A stretch of DNA of 64,000 nucleotides from Streptomyces zinciresistens K42 (GTDB lineage: Bacteria > Actinomycetota > Actinomycetes > Streptomycetales > Streptomycetaceae): NCBI RefSeq assembly GCF_000225525.1, contig NZ_AGBF01000003.1, positions 83,028 to 147,027 of the forward strand, given 5' to 3'. This document shows, piece by piece, positions 53,085 through 62,402 of this stretch (position 1 is its first letter; the number at the start of each line of letters is the position of its first letter). The position numbers and the translations under genes were made by a program. The notes under the pieces were generated by a model. The model saw nothing but the letters and a program-made list of their open reading frames with translations, searched no databases and was not told where the DNA came from.

Positions 53085-53815
53085 GTGAGGTGGTGCTGGG
53101 CCTGCTACGCCACCGCGCTCACCGGCCTGCTCGCGCTGCCGGCGATCATCAAGGGCGTGCGGCTGCCCGCGGGGCGGGTCACGGGGCGGGCCGCGGGGCG
53201 GATCGGCTGGTTGGCCTCAGCTTCCCGGTCGGCGCCGTACGGCTCTCCGTCGTCAACTACGCCCCGCAGTACGTGCAGTACGTCCAAGGTTCGCGGCCGA
53301 CGGCTTGCTCATCCTGCCGTCGATGCCCGGCATGTCGACGGCGCAGCCGCCCGGCGGCCGGCTGCGCCGTCGTCCTCGCCCAGGGCGTCGCTCCTCCTGC
53401 TCGGCAGGCGCCCCCCTCGTCACGGCCTTCGCGTTCACCCTGGTCGTCGGGGCCGGAGTCGACGCCCTGGTCCAGAGCACCATGGTGGCCACCACGAACA
53501 ACGCGGACCCGCGGGAGATGGGCGCGGTCACAGGCACGGCCGCCCGCGTGCGCACCATCGGCGGCTCCCTCGGGGGCGCGCAGTTCGGCGCCCTGCGGAG
53601 CAGCCGCATGACCGATGTGCTGACCGAGCGGCTGGGCCCCGCCGCACAGCAGCGGCTCACCGCGGGCGGCGTACTGACCCCGGCGGGGCTGACGGACATG
53701 TCGACCGCCACGCGCGACGCTGTCCGGGAAGTCGTCAGCAGCGGTCTGCGCGGCGTCCCGCTGGGCGCGGTCGTCCTGTCCGCGATCGCTGTTGGCCACG
53801 GGGCGGTTGCCGGTG
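53085..53815 (+). pseudogene. Broken DHA2-type MFS drug exporter
   Basis: Pieces of one transporter lie in different frames in the right order. First come LTGLLALPAIIKGVRLPAGR and RLSVVNYAPQYVQYVQGS, matching the mid-protein helices of 14-TM DHA2 exporters. LLILPSMPGM is next, and then a gap. The last piece is LVQSTMVATTNNADPREMG to GGSLGGAQFGAL, the conserved loop and last helices. The N-terminal half is missing and at least two frameshifts and a deletion are needed. No functional protein is possible. It may once have exported a product of this or a neighbouring cluster. Confidence 0.7.
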
Positions 53816-54352
53816 CCTGCCCGTGCTGTGCGGATTGCCGTTGTTTCCCGCGGGCAGGTCGGGGCGGGCCCGGGAGGCGGTGGTCGTGCCACGCACGGGG
53901 CTGGCGGTGATCAGGCGGTGGGCCGGTCGGCTTGACGTGCCCGAGTGCGTGGATTCCTGCGTCGGTCCAATCCGGCGGCCGTGTGACTTCGGTGACGGGT
54001 TCGTCTCCGCCGGTGGCTTCGGTGAGGAGTTCGCCGGCTGGTCGGAAGGGGTCTTTCGGCCGCGAGGACGGCCGTCCGTTCAGCCTCGCCCGGCTCGGCG
54101 AGGCTGAAGCGGAGGCCGCCCGCAAGGAGCGCGGCTGGACGATCAGTTGGTCGCCCCTGCCTTTGCCGCGGCACGCCTGGGGACGTTCATCCTTGGCAGG
54201 TGGGGAGGAATGTCCGTATGCCCGGCGTCAGGTGCCGGTCGGCTGGCCGGTCGGCGGCCGCATCACCTCCGGATCGGTGCGCGGCGCGAACTCCGGGTTC
54301 TCTCACGGGATTCGTGCGCTTCACCGGATCGTTGCGATCCGCAGGAGTCGGG
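53816..54352. other. 537 bases without a recognisable gene
   Basis: Lies between the exporter relic and the end of the minus-strand WD40 gene. Frames are open on the plus strand (for example the stretch around 54100-54150, reading EAEAEAARKERGW), but I cannot link them to a family, and no ribosome site is apparent. Confidence 0.4.
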
Positions 54353-56398
54353 TCAGGTCGCGATCCGCTTCACGGTGATCTCGTACTGGTCCACGGCGCC
54401 CTCCCACGTGGCCACGACCGGGCCGTCCTTCTCGCCGGACATGTTCCGGCGGAAGGCGAGGTCGTCGGAGAGGGGGTCGCAGAAGGCGCGCAGGTGCGCC
54501 CGGAGCCCGGCGTGCTCCACGGCCGCGACCGCCGCCTCCGTGGTCGCGTCCGTCTCTTCGCACGGCACGAGATTGTCGGGCCCCTCGCCCATGCCGGTGG
54601 CGGCCCGCAGGGCGTCGAGGAGGGTGCCGTCCGACGCGATCCTGGCGTCCGTCAGCCGCCAGGTCTTCCCGGACAGGTCTGGTGCGGTGAGGTCGACCCC
54701 GTGGTCTGCCGTCAAGCGCGCCAGATCGGCGCCCGTGACCTGGGGGTAGTGCTCGGAGCCGCCCACTCTGACAGCGGCCAGACCTTCCTTGAAAGCGGCT
54801 GGGAACTCCGCCGCGTCGGTGTGGATCTCGAACAGTGACCGACTCGCGTCGAACCGGAGGTCCGGGTAGCCCTCCTCGTCGAGCAGCAGCAGGTTGTCGT
54901 CGGTCACCGTCTCCCGGCCGGTGAGGACGGCCGGCTCCAGCCAAAGGGGATCCCTGTCGGTCCCGGTCTCGTAGAGCCAGTTGCCGCTGTAGTAGGCGGC
55001 GTATTGCGCGGCGGAGTCGAATTCCGGGAGGGGCCGGTCGAGCAGGACGCCGAAGGCCTGTGCCAGGGACGACTCCCAGTCGTCACCGCCTGCGGAGCGG
55101 GAAGGCCGGACCTCACGTTCACGACTCCCGTCGGTGAACGGGGTCCACGGCACGGACGGGCAGCGGGCCAGCACTGCCACCTCCCAGCCGAATCCCACGA
55201 CCAGCCTGCCGTCCGCAGTGACAGCCACCGCGCCCACCTCCGCGGGAAACACCAGCTCCGGCCCGGCCGGCCGGCCGGTGGCCAGGTCCCACACCCGTAC
55301 CGTCTCATCGGAGCTGCCGGTGACGGCGACCGGCCGGCCGTCCACCGTGCCCGTGGCCACCGCCCAGACCGGACAGGTGTGGCCGGTGAGAGGCTTGCCG
55401 ATCGGCCGGCCGGTGGCCAGGTCCCACACCCGTACCGTCAGGTCCAACCCGCCGGTGACGGCGACCGGCCGGCCGTCGACCACCGCCGTCGCCACCACGC
55501 GTACCGCCCCGGTGTGGCCGGTGAGGGGGTCATACACCGGCCGGCCGGTGGCCAGGTCCCACACCTGCACCGTCTCGTCGCCGTCGGCGGCAACGGCGAC
55601 AGGGCGGCCCTCCACCACCGCCGTCGCCACTGCCCACACGCCGGAGGTGTGGACGGTGGGGGGCTCGCCGACGGTCCGGCCGGTGGTGAGGTCCCAGACC
55701 CGGACCGTCTTGTCGTCGTGCTCGGCAATGGCGACCGGGCGGCCGTCCACCACCTCTGTTGCCACCACGCGCACCGATTCGGTGCGGCCGGTGAGGAACT
55801 CGCCGACGGTGCGGCCGGTGGCCAGGTCCCGCATCCGCACCATCCCGTCCCGGCTTCCGGTGACGGCGACAGACCGGCCTTCGATCACCGCTGTCGCCAG
55901 TCCTCCGTTGGCGAACGGCTCGCCGACGGTCCGGCCGGTGGCCAGGTCCCACGCCCGCACCGTCTTGTCCCGGCCGGTGGAGACAGCGACCGGTCGGCCC
56001 TGCACCACTGCCGTCACCACCGCACCCACCGTGTCCGTGTGGCCGGGGCGCGCATGCCGGAAGCCGGGGTGGATCGTGCTGCTGGTAGCCCACTCCACCG
56101 CCCACCAGGCGTCGGGTACACCCTCCACCGGCACGGAGGTGATCCGCGCCGACAGCTCCCGGTCCCCGAACCGGGCGGCATTGAGCGCCAGCAACTGCCG
56201 CCGTCCACCCGCCGTCGCATACCGGTCCGCAAAGGCCGACTCCCGGTACATCGCCCCGGCCAGCCGCGCGGCGGGCCCCGAGGCCGCGTCCACCAGGCCG
56301 AGGGCCTCACGCGGGTCGGACTTCACCAGGAATTCCGGATCCACCAGTCTGTGGTCCACAGCTTCGGCCGCCCCATCAACGTTCGATTCATCCGACAT
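54353..56398 (-). CDS. WD40 beta-propeller protein with unknown C-terminal domain
   Basis: 681 residues from ATG 56398 (MSDESNVDGAAEAV). Residues about 1-125 are a helical lead. Then six well-kept WD40 blades follow (about 125-395), each ending near VRVWDLATGRP or a variant, plus one weaker seventh repeat, enough for a closed propeller. The last 250 residues form an Asp/Glu-rich domain I do not recognise (LLLLDEEGYPDLRFDASRSL, ending VDQYEITVKRIAT). There is no signal peptide or membrane segment, so it is probably cytoplasmic. WD40 propellers are protein-docking platforms; the partner is unknown. The frame extends 49 codons further upstream, but that part is Arg-rich and unlikely to be translated. 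No link with the PKS is evident. Confidence 0.8.
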   Translation of the reverse strand: MSDESNVDGAAEAVDHRLVDPEFLVKSDPREALGLVDAASGPAARLAGAMYRESAFADRYATAGGRRQLLALNAARFGDRELSARITSVPVEGVPDAWWAVEWATSSTIHPGFRHARPGHTDTVGAVVTAVVQGRPVAVSTGRDKTVRAWDLATGRTVGEPFANGGLATAVIEGRSVAVTGSRDGMVRMRDLATGRTVGEFLTGRTESVRVVATEVVDGRPVAIAEHDDKTVRVWDLTTGRTVGEPPTVHTSGVWAVATAVVEGRPVAVAADGDETVQVWDLATGRPVYDPLTGHTGAVRVVATAVVDGRPVAVTGGLDLTVRVWDLATGRPIGKPLTGHTCPVWAVATGTVDGRPVAVTGSSDETVRVWDLATGRPAGPELVFPAEVGAVAVTADGRLVVGFGWEVAVLARCPSVPWTPFTDGSREREVRPSRSAGGDDWESSLAQAFGVLLDRPLPEFDSAAQYAAYYSGNWLYETGTDRDPLWLEPAVLTGRETVTDDNLLLLDEEGYPDLRFDASRSLFEIHTDAAEFPAAFKEGLAAVRVGGSEHYPQVTGADLARLTADHGVDLTAPDLSGKTWRLTDARIASDGTLLDALRAATGMGEGPDNLVPCEETDATTEAAVAAVEHAGLRAHLRAFCDPLSDDLAFRRNMSGEKDGPVVATWEGAVDQYEITVKRIAT

Positions 56399-56716
56399 AC
56401 CCGCATCCAACCAGTCCCCACTGACACACCGCCCCCGACCGGCGCGTCGGCCGCGAGGACGCCGGCGTGACCGGCCCTCTCCAGCGGGCGGGTTCGCAGA
56501 TCCGGATCCGTGAGGGTGATGCCGCGGTACTGCGTGACGGGCCATGCAGCGCCCTGCGTCACGCCGAGCAGGAACGCTCCTTCCTGCCGTGGCGCCTGTG
56601 CCGGCCCGCCGTTCCCGCAGTTCAGCCGCGCCTCGTCCGCAACGGGCGTCCTCACCGCCCCGACCGGGCCCTGATCCGGACCCAGGGGCCCCTCGATGCC
56701 GTTGCGGGCGGCCGGT
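56399..56716. other. 318-base intergenic region
   Basis: Between two minus-strand genes. It should hold the WD40 gene's promoter and the 3' end of the TPR-like transcript. No further gene or strong hairpin seen. Confidence 0.4.
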
Positions 56717-57220
56717 TCACGCTGACTGGTTCGCCTCCCCAGCCGTCGGTGACGGCGTGGGGTGTTCCTGGCCGAGTTGGTCGGCGAGGCGTTGTACCGC
56801 CGACCGGATGCCGCGGCCGTAGTCGTCGTCGTTGAGTGCGTCGAAGTGTTCCCGGGCCTTGGCCAGGTGGGCGCGGGCCTGGGTGGTGTCGGCGAGTTTG
56901 TGGAAGTCCGCGGCGAGGTTGAGGTGCAGGGACGGGTAGAACCCGCGGATGGCCAGGGAGGAGTCGTGCTGCTTGGCCCGGTCGTCGCTCACCGACGCGG
57001 CGGCCTCCAGGGCGCGTAGATCCCACGCCAGTTCGTCCCGCGGATCCGGCTGGAGGTCGGCCATGTGGTGGGCCAGGACGCACCGGTGGAAAGGGTCGCC
57101 GTCCACGGCGATCTCCTCCCAGATCTCGCTGAACCGCCTCCGGGCACCGCCGGGGTCGCCTGCGTGCTGTAGCGCCATGGCTTCCCCGATGCGCTTCATG
57201 GTCTGGTCCTCGGTGCTCAC
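56717..57220 (-). CDS. Tetratricopeptide-repeat-like helical protein
   Basis: 167 residues. GTG start (MSTEDQTMKRIGEAMAL) with TGAGG upstream; ATG eight codons later is an alternative. Helical repeats of TPR kind can be seen: ALQHAGDPGGARRRFSEIW, then LAWDLRALEAAASVSDDRAK, then NLAADFHKLADTTQARAHLA with HLAKAREHFDAL. Such small proteins are common in Streptomyces and are thought to mediate protein contacts. It lies about 320 bases downstream, in transcription terms upstream, of the WD40 gene on the same strand; the two need not be one operon. The exact role is unknown. Confidence 0.75.
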   Translation of the reverse strand: MSTEDQTMKRIGEAMALQHAGDPGGARRRFSEIWEEIAVDGDPFHRCVLAHHMADLQPDPRDELAWDLRALEAAASVSDDRAKQHDSSLAIRGFYPSLHLNLAADFHKLADTTQARAHLAKAREHFDALNDDDYGRGIRSAVQRLADQLGQEHPTPSPTAGEANQSA

Positions 57221-57785
57221 GGCAGCCTCACTGTCTGGTGGTCAGTAGTCGGGGGCAAGCGTAGGAGCAGCCACTGACATCGGCCCGGAGCTGGGGGTTG
57301 TCCGTCCACAGCGAGTTCCGCCCCGCCGTGGACAGGGGGTGCTTACGTGGTGGTTCTCAAGGGCGCGCAGGGAGTGCACCCCGGCGCGGTGCTGTGTCTG
57401 CGCCGTGCGGCCCGCGGCCCGCTCTGCACGTTCGTGCCGTCCGGTTCCGGGTGCGGCGGCGGGCACACACGGACTGGATCGGTGAAGGGCTGGGGAACGC
57501 GGTTCCCCCGCCCCTTCACGGCCGGGCCCGACCGGTGGGGCGGCACCGCTGTAGGTCACCGGCACCGCGAACTCACCGCCTGGTACGGCCGTAGGTGGCC
57601 GGGGGCGGTCGGTCTGCGCGGGGTCGTCCTCATTGGCTTGGGGGGTGTTCCCGGCGGGGCGTGGGGGGCAATGCCCGTTGGGGGGCCGGGTGCCGGTGGG
57701 TCTGCGGGGTGGTGGTTGGGTGGTTTCCGTCCGTCCGGCCGGATCGGGCCGGGGCGGCTGGTTGTGGGTGTGGGGAGGGGGTCCG
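57221..57785. other. 565-base divergent intergenic region
   Basis: Separates the minus-strand TPR-like gene from the plus-strand gene at 57786 and must carry promoters for both. The part after 57600 is extremely G-rich on the plus strand. All long frames through it lack recognisable protein features. Confidence 0.4.
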
Positions 57786-58499
57786 GTGTCGGAGCATGTG
57801 ATTGAGGATCTGGTTGCGGATTCGGTGGGTGTTCTGGACGCGTATGCGGGGGTGGGTGATCCGCGGGTGCGGGACTGGCTGGCGGTTCTGTACGGCTTTG
57901 AGAGCGCGTTCGACTGTTCGTTCACCAGGTTTCGGGTGTTGGACGTTTTGCTGCGGCGCCGGTTCACGTACCGGTTCCCGGTTCACCGCCATCCCGACCA
58001 TGCGGGGCGGTTCGCGTATTTCGATGGGCTGACGCAGTTCACGGCGCTGCGCACGTTCGACGAGGACGCGTCCGGTTTCGGCGGTGACGAGTCCTGGCTG
58101 GAGGACGGTTACGTCGAGCCGCCGTTCTTGTACTGCGATGCCGGAACCGCCTTGTGGCGGCGGATGGTCGCTGCCGGTGAGCTGAGCGGGGCCGACGCCG
58201 TTCCGCTGCGCCGGACTCCTCTGATCGAGGTGGTGCGTGAAGTCGTGGTTGCCGCCGAGAAGGAGCAGGACCGTGAACTGATCGGCCTGTGGTACGGGTT
58301 CGGCTGCGGGACTCTCCTGGGCGGCCCCGCGGGCTGCCCCTGGGATGTCGAGGAGGTCGCCGAGATGCCGGCCGTGCGGGACGTGCGCGCGGTTGTCCGC
58401 CGCACGGACGCCCTGTCTTTCGCGGCGCAGTCCGCCTACGCGTGCCCGGTGGAGTCCGCCGACGACCAGGACCTCGAAGCGTGGTGGTGGCAGCTGTGA
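57786..58499 (+). CDS. Hypothetical protein, 237 residues
   Basis: Start chosen at GTG 57786 (VSEHVIEDLVADSVG), preceded by GGGGAGGGGG; the same frame is open upstream but gives only Gly/Arg/Trp-rich nonsense. The protein is rich in Asp, Phe, Trp and Val, looks globular and cytoplasmic, and ends EAWWWQL. No motif allows a family call. A clear terminator hairpin follows, so it is a single-gene unit. Confidence 0.7.
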   Translation: MSEHVIEDLVADSVGVLDAYAGVGDPRVRDWLAVLYGFESAFDCSFTRFRVLDVLLRRRFTYRFPVHRHPDHAGRFAYFDGLTQFTALRTFDEDASGFGGDESWLEDGYVEPPFLYCDAGTALWRRMVAAGELSGADAVPLRRTPLIEVVREVVVAAEKEQDRELIGLWYGFGCGTLLGGPAGCPWDVEEVAEMPAVRDVRAVVRRTDALSFAAQSAYACPVESADDQDLEAWWWQL

Positions 58500-58517
58500 T
58501 CCCGGCAGCCGGGCACC

Positions 58518-58545
58518 GTGTGGGTGCGGTTCACCGCACCCACAC
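58518..58545 (+). terminator. Terminator hairpin after the 237-residue gene
   Basis: Perfect 12-base arms GTGTGGGTGCGG and CCGCACCCACAC with a TTCA loop, 18 bases after the stop. Confidence 0.8.
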
Positions 58546-58599
58546 AGCAGGTTCGCGGCCCCCTTGCCGGAGTTCGCCGAGCCCGTGCGCGGCCTCGTC

Positions 58600-59071
58600 G
58601 CCACGATCACGGCGCGCAGGTGCCGGTCGTGACCGTGACGATCTGGAAGTGCGCGCCGCGGACCTTCGTACAGCCGAACGGGACGCCTGCCTGGCAGGCT
58701 CGTCCCCGCGGGGCACCAGGCCGGTGCGTGCGGCCGGATTGCAGGTGAACGCACTTACTGCCGACTGGAGTTGACGCACGTGCCCCCAGGTGAACGCGCA
58801 GGAAGGTCCCCGGCGCGGACGGCGCCCGCACCCCGCCGAACAGCTTTGCCGGTCCGCCGTGCCGCAGCACGTCCGGATCGTCGATCGAGTCCGCGCCGGC
58901 CGCCATGCCGCCCACGATCGACACGGCCTTGGCATCGGCGGCGGTCCCGGCGCCGTTCTCCGCCCCGATCAGCTTGACCTTCGCCGCGACCAGCGCGGGC
59001 AGGTCGCACCGCTCGGCCGGCCGGATCGCCGGGACCAGCCCGGCATGCCCGCCCGTGATTGTGGTCGACAC
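58600..59071 (-). mobile_element. Decayed IS1380-family transposase, N-terminal part
   Basis: From ATG 59071 the minus strand reads HAGLVPAIRPAERCDLPALV, then KAVSIVGGMAAGADSIDD and DVLRHGG, which is the hallmark start of IS1380-type transposases in Streptomyces. After about 58800 the protein changes frame (FTWGHVRQL in one frame, FGCTKVRG in another), and the catalytic remainder is missing. It is a frameshifted, truncated relic. Confidence 0.7.
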
Positions 59072-59254
59072 GGACGGCCGTCACCTGTGCGGCCCCGGCG
59101 CTGACCTCGGCCTCGGTACTGATGGGCTCGCGTATTCCACTGTCGCGTATTGGTCCGGCGGAAGCCTTGAACAGTGACTTTGGGTGAGGAGACCGGGAAG
59201 TGCTGTGTGGCTGCTCTGTAGGCTGATTGTGGGGTGCGACGAGGGGAGTTCGGG

Positions 59255-59947
59255 GTGGAGCGTCTGTTGAGCATTGCGGTGGCGCAGCCGAGGTGCACGG
59301 CTTACGACGTGAGGGCCAACGCGGTGGCTCATGCGGAGGCCATTCGGGCGGCGGACGCGCGGGTAGTGGTCTTCCCCGAGATGTCGCTGACGGGATACGA
59401 GCTGGACGCGGTGCCGGTTGTTCCGAATGATGAACGGCTGGCTCCGATCGTCGCCGCATGCGCGGAGACGGGGACGCTTGCCCTGGTCGGCGCGCCTGTG
59501 CCAGGGCCGCGCATCGGCATCCTGGCTGTGGGGGGAGACGGTGCGCGCGTGGCCTATGGGAAGGTGTGTCTCCACGGCAGCGAGGCCGCCCGCTTTGTGC
59601 CGGGGGAGCCCGCCATGATCGAAGTGGACGGGTGGCGGCTGGGACTTGCCGTCTGCCGCGACACGGGTATCCCTGAGCATGCGGCGAAGACGGCCGCGCT
59701 GGGGATCGACGGGTATGTGGCCGGGGTTGTCCACACGGATCACGAAGTTGAGGTCCACGGCGAGCGCGCCCGCAGGGTCGCAGCCGACCACGGGGTGTGG
59801 GTCGCCACGGCCGCCTTTGCGGGTCCGACCGGTGGCGGTTTCGACCTCACGTCCGGCCGCTCGGGCATCTGGTCCGCCGACGGGGTATTGGTCGCGGAGG
59901 CGAGCTCCGCTCCCGATGAGATTGTGCGGGCAGTTTTCGTCAAGTGA
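59255..59947 (+). CDS. Carbon-nitrogen hydrolase (nitrilase superfamily)
   Basis: 230 residues from GTG 59255 (VERLLSIAVAQPRCTA), which has GAGGGGAG upstream; an earlier GTG at 59234 lacks this. The Glu-Lys-Cys triad is visible: VVFPEMSLTGYE (Glu), YGKVCLHGSE (Lys) and GLAVCRDTGIPEHA (Cys). These enzymes hydrolyse amides or related C-N bonds. At 230 residues it is somewhat shorter than the usual 260-280. It lies 13 kb from the amine oxidase among unrelated genes. A link to hydrolysis of a starter amide is only a speculation, although the reaction type would fit. The substrate is unknown. Confidence 0.85.
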   Translation: MERLLSIAVAQPRCTAYDVRANAVAHAEAIRAADARVVVFPEMSLTGYELDAVPVVPNDERLAPIVAACAETGTLALVGAPVPGPRIGILAVGGDGARVAYGKVCLHGSEAARFVPGEPAMIEVDGWRLGLAVCRDTGIPEHAAKTAALGIDGYVAGVVHTDHEVEVHGERARRVAADHGVWVATAAFAGPTGGGFDLTSGRSGIWSADGVLVAEASSAPDEIVRAVFVK

Positions 59948-60353
59948 GTCCGGCCGGGGGGTGGGCCTCAGCGGCTGGTAGATGGCAGAGGGCCCGCGTG
60001 CTCAACCATGGTGAGCTGTGAGTGCTGTTGATGGTGGCTTTGACTTTGCGTGATCTCCGGGGGCGTATCGGCTCCATTTCCCGCCCGGCCACCAGGACCG
60101 CGGCGACGAAGGTGACGGACAGGGCCCGGCCGACCTTCCGCAGTCGCAGCTCCTGAGCGCCTGGGGGTGGTTGCGGCCGCCGGTTGAGTGTCATGGGGAT
60201 GGAGACACGGCTTCACGATCAGCGGTTGCAGCAGGTGCGAGGGACCGTTTCCGCCTCCTGATGCGAACGGATCGGACGTCGATGCCACCTACGCGAAAGT
60301 CGCACCGCCCGCCCCCTGAATCTTGCTCCGCCCTTCGGGGAACGGTCGTCGGG
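59948..60353. other. 406 bases without a recognisable gene
   Basis: The minus strand has an open frame of 84 codons (59940-60194), but its protein has no features I can assign. The region otherwise looks like ordinary spacer before the minus-strand DUF397 relic. Confidence 0.35.
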
Positions 60354-60533
60354 TCAGCGGTCGGCGGACTCCACCGGCGCGGACGTGAAGGCACTCCAGG
60401 CAGTCGCGGAGATCGCGAGCCCCTGACGGGTGCGGTCCTTGGAGTCCCGGACCAGCACGCCGCGCCTTCCGGGGCGCACCCTAGCTTCCACGCAGGCGTC
60501 CTCGAAGTCGCTGCTGTAGCCTGAGTTCCACAG
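60354..60533 (-). pseudogene. DUF397-domain protein, start lost
   Basis: The minus strand reads LWNSGYSSDFEDACVEARV, then GVLVRDSKDRTRQGLAIS and AWSAFTSAPVESADR before TGA at 60356-60354. This is the typical small DUF397 protein, which in actinomycetes is usually paired with an XRE-type regulator. A TAA codon stands directly before the first conserved residue and no ATG or GTG is available in frame, so the start is lost, or a CTG at 60533 is used. An IS element lies 14 bases upstream, where the start region or partner gene would be expected. Confidence 0.7.
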
Positions 60534-60546
60534 TTAGGGGTGTCGA

Positions 60547-62402
60547 CTAGGGCACGAAAACGTGGGTTGACCTGCCGAAACACCTGTGAACACGTCGAGA
60601 TGGCGTGTCACTAGGCGGGGGGATAGTGCCTGGTCAGCGGCCTGCGGTCAGATCGATGATCTTCTTGGGTGGGGTGACGTTCAGGGCGGTGAAGATGTCG
60701 CGCTGGGGTTTGGTGAGGTCGGTGGACTGGCGGAAGGTGCCGGCCGGGCCGGTGTAGGTGACCGCGTGCACGCGCTGGAGTTCGGCGCGCAGGCGGTTCC
60801 AGGTCTGGCCGGTGGAGGTCTCGGCGACGCGGATCAGCAGCAGGGCGAGCCAGCACAGCAGGACGTGGGCGCGGATGCGGTCCTCGCGGCGGTGGTAGAC
60901 AGGCCGCAGGTCCAGGATTTGCTTCATATCGCGCCAGCCGCGCTCGACTTCCAGGAGCTGTTTGTAACCCAGCGCGATGTCCTCGGCCGACAGCTTCGGA
61001 TCCGAGGAGCGCAGGAGGTACTTCCCGTCGAGGTTGGCCTCGGCGGCGATCTTCTTCTTGTCCACCCGCAGCAGCCCGCCCGGGGTGGTGCGCAAGAACC
61101 GTTTCAGGCCGGGCTTGGTGGACAACACCCCAGCCAGCTTGTCGCGTTCGGGCCTGGGCAGCTTGTCGGTGCCCTCGATCGCCTCCGCGAGCTGGGTGAC
61201 CATCCGCACACGGATCGCGGCGTCGCGGGTGGCCTGGTCGGGGTTGAAACAGATCACGAACCGGTCGTCGGTTCCGATGTTGACCTCCTTGACCTGGAGG
61301 TTGTCGCGCACGGTCGCATAGCGGCCCTGCCGCGAGAGGGCGGCGCGTACTTCGGGTGATCCGGTGCGGAGTTTCTCGCCGATGATGTAGCTGCCGCCTC
61401 CGCGCATCAGTGCCCGGCGGTTGGCGGCGGAGGTGAAGCCGCGGTCGGCGACCCACACGATCTTCGACAGCGTCCACTCGCGCAGGTCGTCGCGGACCTG
61501 GCGGATCAGGGCCTGGTCGCCGGTGTTGCCGGGCCAGGACCACACCCGTACCGGGATCCCGTCGCGGGTGACGGCCATGCCGATGACGACCTGGGGCAGA
61601 TCGTCGCGGGAGTCCTTGGACTTGCCGTGGGTGCGGAACCCGTCGTGCCGCACCGCGTCTTCGGCCGGCGCGTCGGCGGGCAGGCGCTCGCCGTGTTCGT
61701 CGCGGGCGACGGGTTCGTCGGCGTCCTCGGTCTCGAAGTACGTGGAGGTGGTGTCGAAGAACAGCAGGTCCACCTCCAGGTTGAGCAGGTCGGTGACCTG
61801 GAAGTACGCCTCCTTGGCCAGGGCGGGCTCGATGGTCAGCAGGTAGTCCATGGCCCGGTAGCAGGCTTCGTCGCTGATCGCCTCCAGGCCGTCTATGTGG
61901 ACGTCGTCGGCGATCCACTCGGTGGCGGCGAGCTTGCTGGAGGCGGCCAGGGCCCGGTTGGCGATCAGCGCGAACAGCACCCGCTCGACGCGTGGATCCA
62001 GCCTCCGCCCGGCCAGTTGGCGGTGCACGACACCGTCGAGGCCGAGCCGGTGCCACAGCCCGTCCAGCGCGTGCACCCCGCCCCATGGCCTGGAACTGAT
62101 CAAGGAGAGGTCTCCCGAGCCGGTCGCGGCCAGCGCAGCCGCTGGGTCCAGCAGCCTGGACAGTGCCGCGACCAGTCGGCGAACCGCCTCGCGGTCGAGT
62201 TCGTCCTCCCGGCCGAAGGAGTGCAGCACCTTCGTACGCGAACGCCCCACGGCCGGGTCCCACTCGTTGTGGGCCAGCTGCAGATACCGGACCGTCTGCC
62301 CGTCCTTGTTCCGCCGGGACGTCGTCTTCACATACATGCCGCTAGACGATACGCGCATCATTCCAGGTCATGTGCATGGGGGTGGCCACATCGTGCCACT
62401 AG
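60547..62402 (-). mobile_element. IS1634-family insertion sequence, about 1.86 kb
   Basis: Contains one intact transposase gene on the minus strand. CTAG occurs at both borders (60547-60550 and 62399-62402) and may be the target duplication. Directly inside, GGCACGA on the left and its complement TCGTGCC on the right form short imperfect inverted ends. The borders are a by-eye proposal. Confidence 0.6.
60634..62361 (-). CDS. IS1634-family transposase (DDE type)
   Basis: 575 residues, full length for the family. Typical features: YVKTTSRRNKDGQTVRYLQL at the start, LLFFDTTSTYFE (first catalytic Asp), KIVWVADRGFTSAANRRAL (second Asp), and the C-terminal block VERGWRDMKQILDLRPVYHR with the likely catalytic Glu. 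ATG 62361 is followed closely by further Met codons, so the true start could be a few residues later. No frameshift is seen, so the element may still be able to move. It sits directly upstream of the truncated DUF397 gene. Confidence 0.92.
   Translation of the reverse strand: MMRVSSSGMYVKTTSRRNKDGQTVRYLQLAHNEWDPAVGRSRTKVLHSFGREDELDREAVRRLVAALSRLLDPAAALAATGSGDLSLISSRPWGGVHALDGLWHRLGLDGVVHRQLAGRRLDPRVERVLFALIANRALAASSKLAATEWIADDVHIDGLEAISDEACYRAMDYLLTIEPALAKEAYFQVTDLLNLEVDLLFFDTTSTYFETEDADEPVARDEHGERLPADAPAEDAVRHDGFRTHGKSKDSRDDLPQVVIGMAVTRDGIPVRVWSWPGNTGDQALIRQVRDDLREWTLSKIVWVADRGFTSAANRRALMRGGGSYIIGEKLRTGSPEVRAALSRQGRYATVRDNLQVKEVNIGTDDRFVICFNPDQATRDAAIRVRMVTQLAEAIEGTDKLPRPERDKLAGVLSTKPGLKRFLRTTPGGLLRVDKKKIAAEANLDGKYLLRSSDPKLSAEDIALGYKQLLEVERGWRDMKQILDLRPVYHRREDRIRAHVLLCWLALLLIRVAETSTGQTWNRLRAELQRVHAVTYTGPAGTFRQSTDLTKPQRDIFTALNVTPPKKIIDLTAGR

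Noticed and set aside
54353..56545. Longer start for the WD40 protein
   Set aside because: The extra 49 residues are Arg/Pro/Gly-rich; ATG 56398 gives a sensible N-terminus.
57633..58499. Longer start for the 237-residue hypothetical protein
   Set aside because: The first 51 codons lie in G-rich spacer and read as Gly/Arg/Trp nonsense; GTG 57786 has a good ribosome site.
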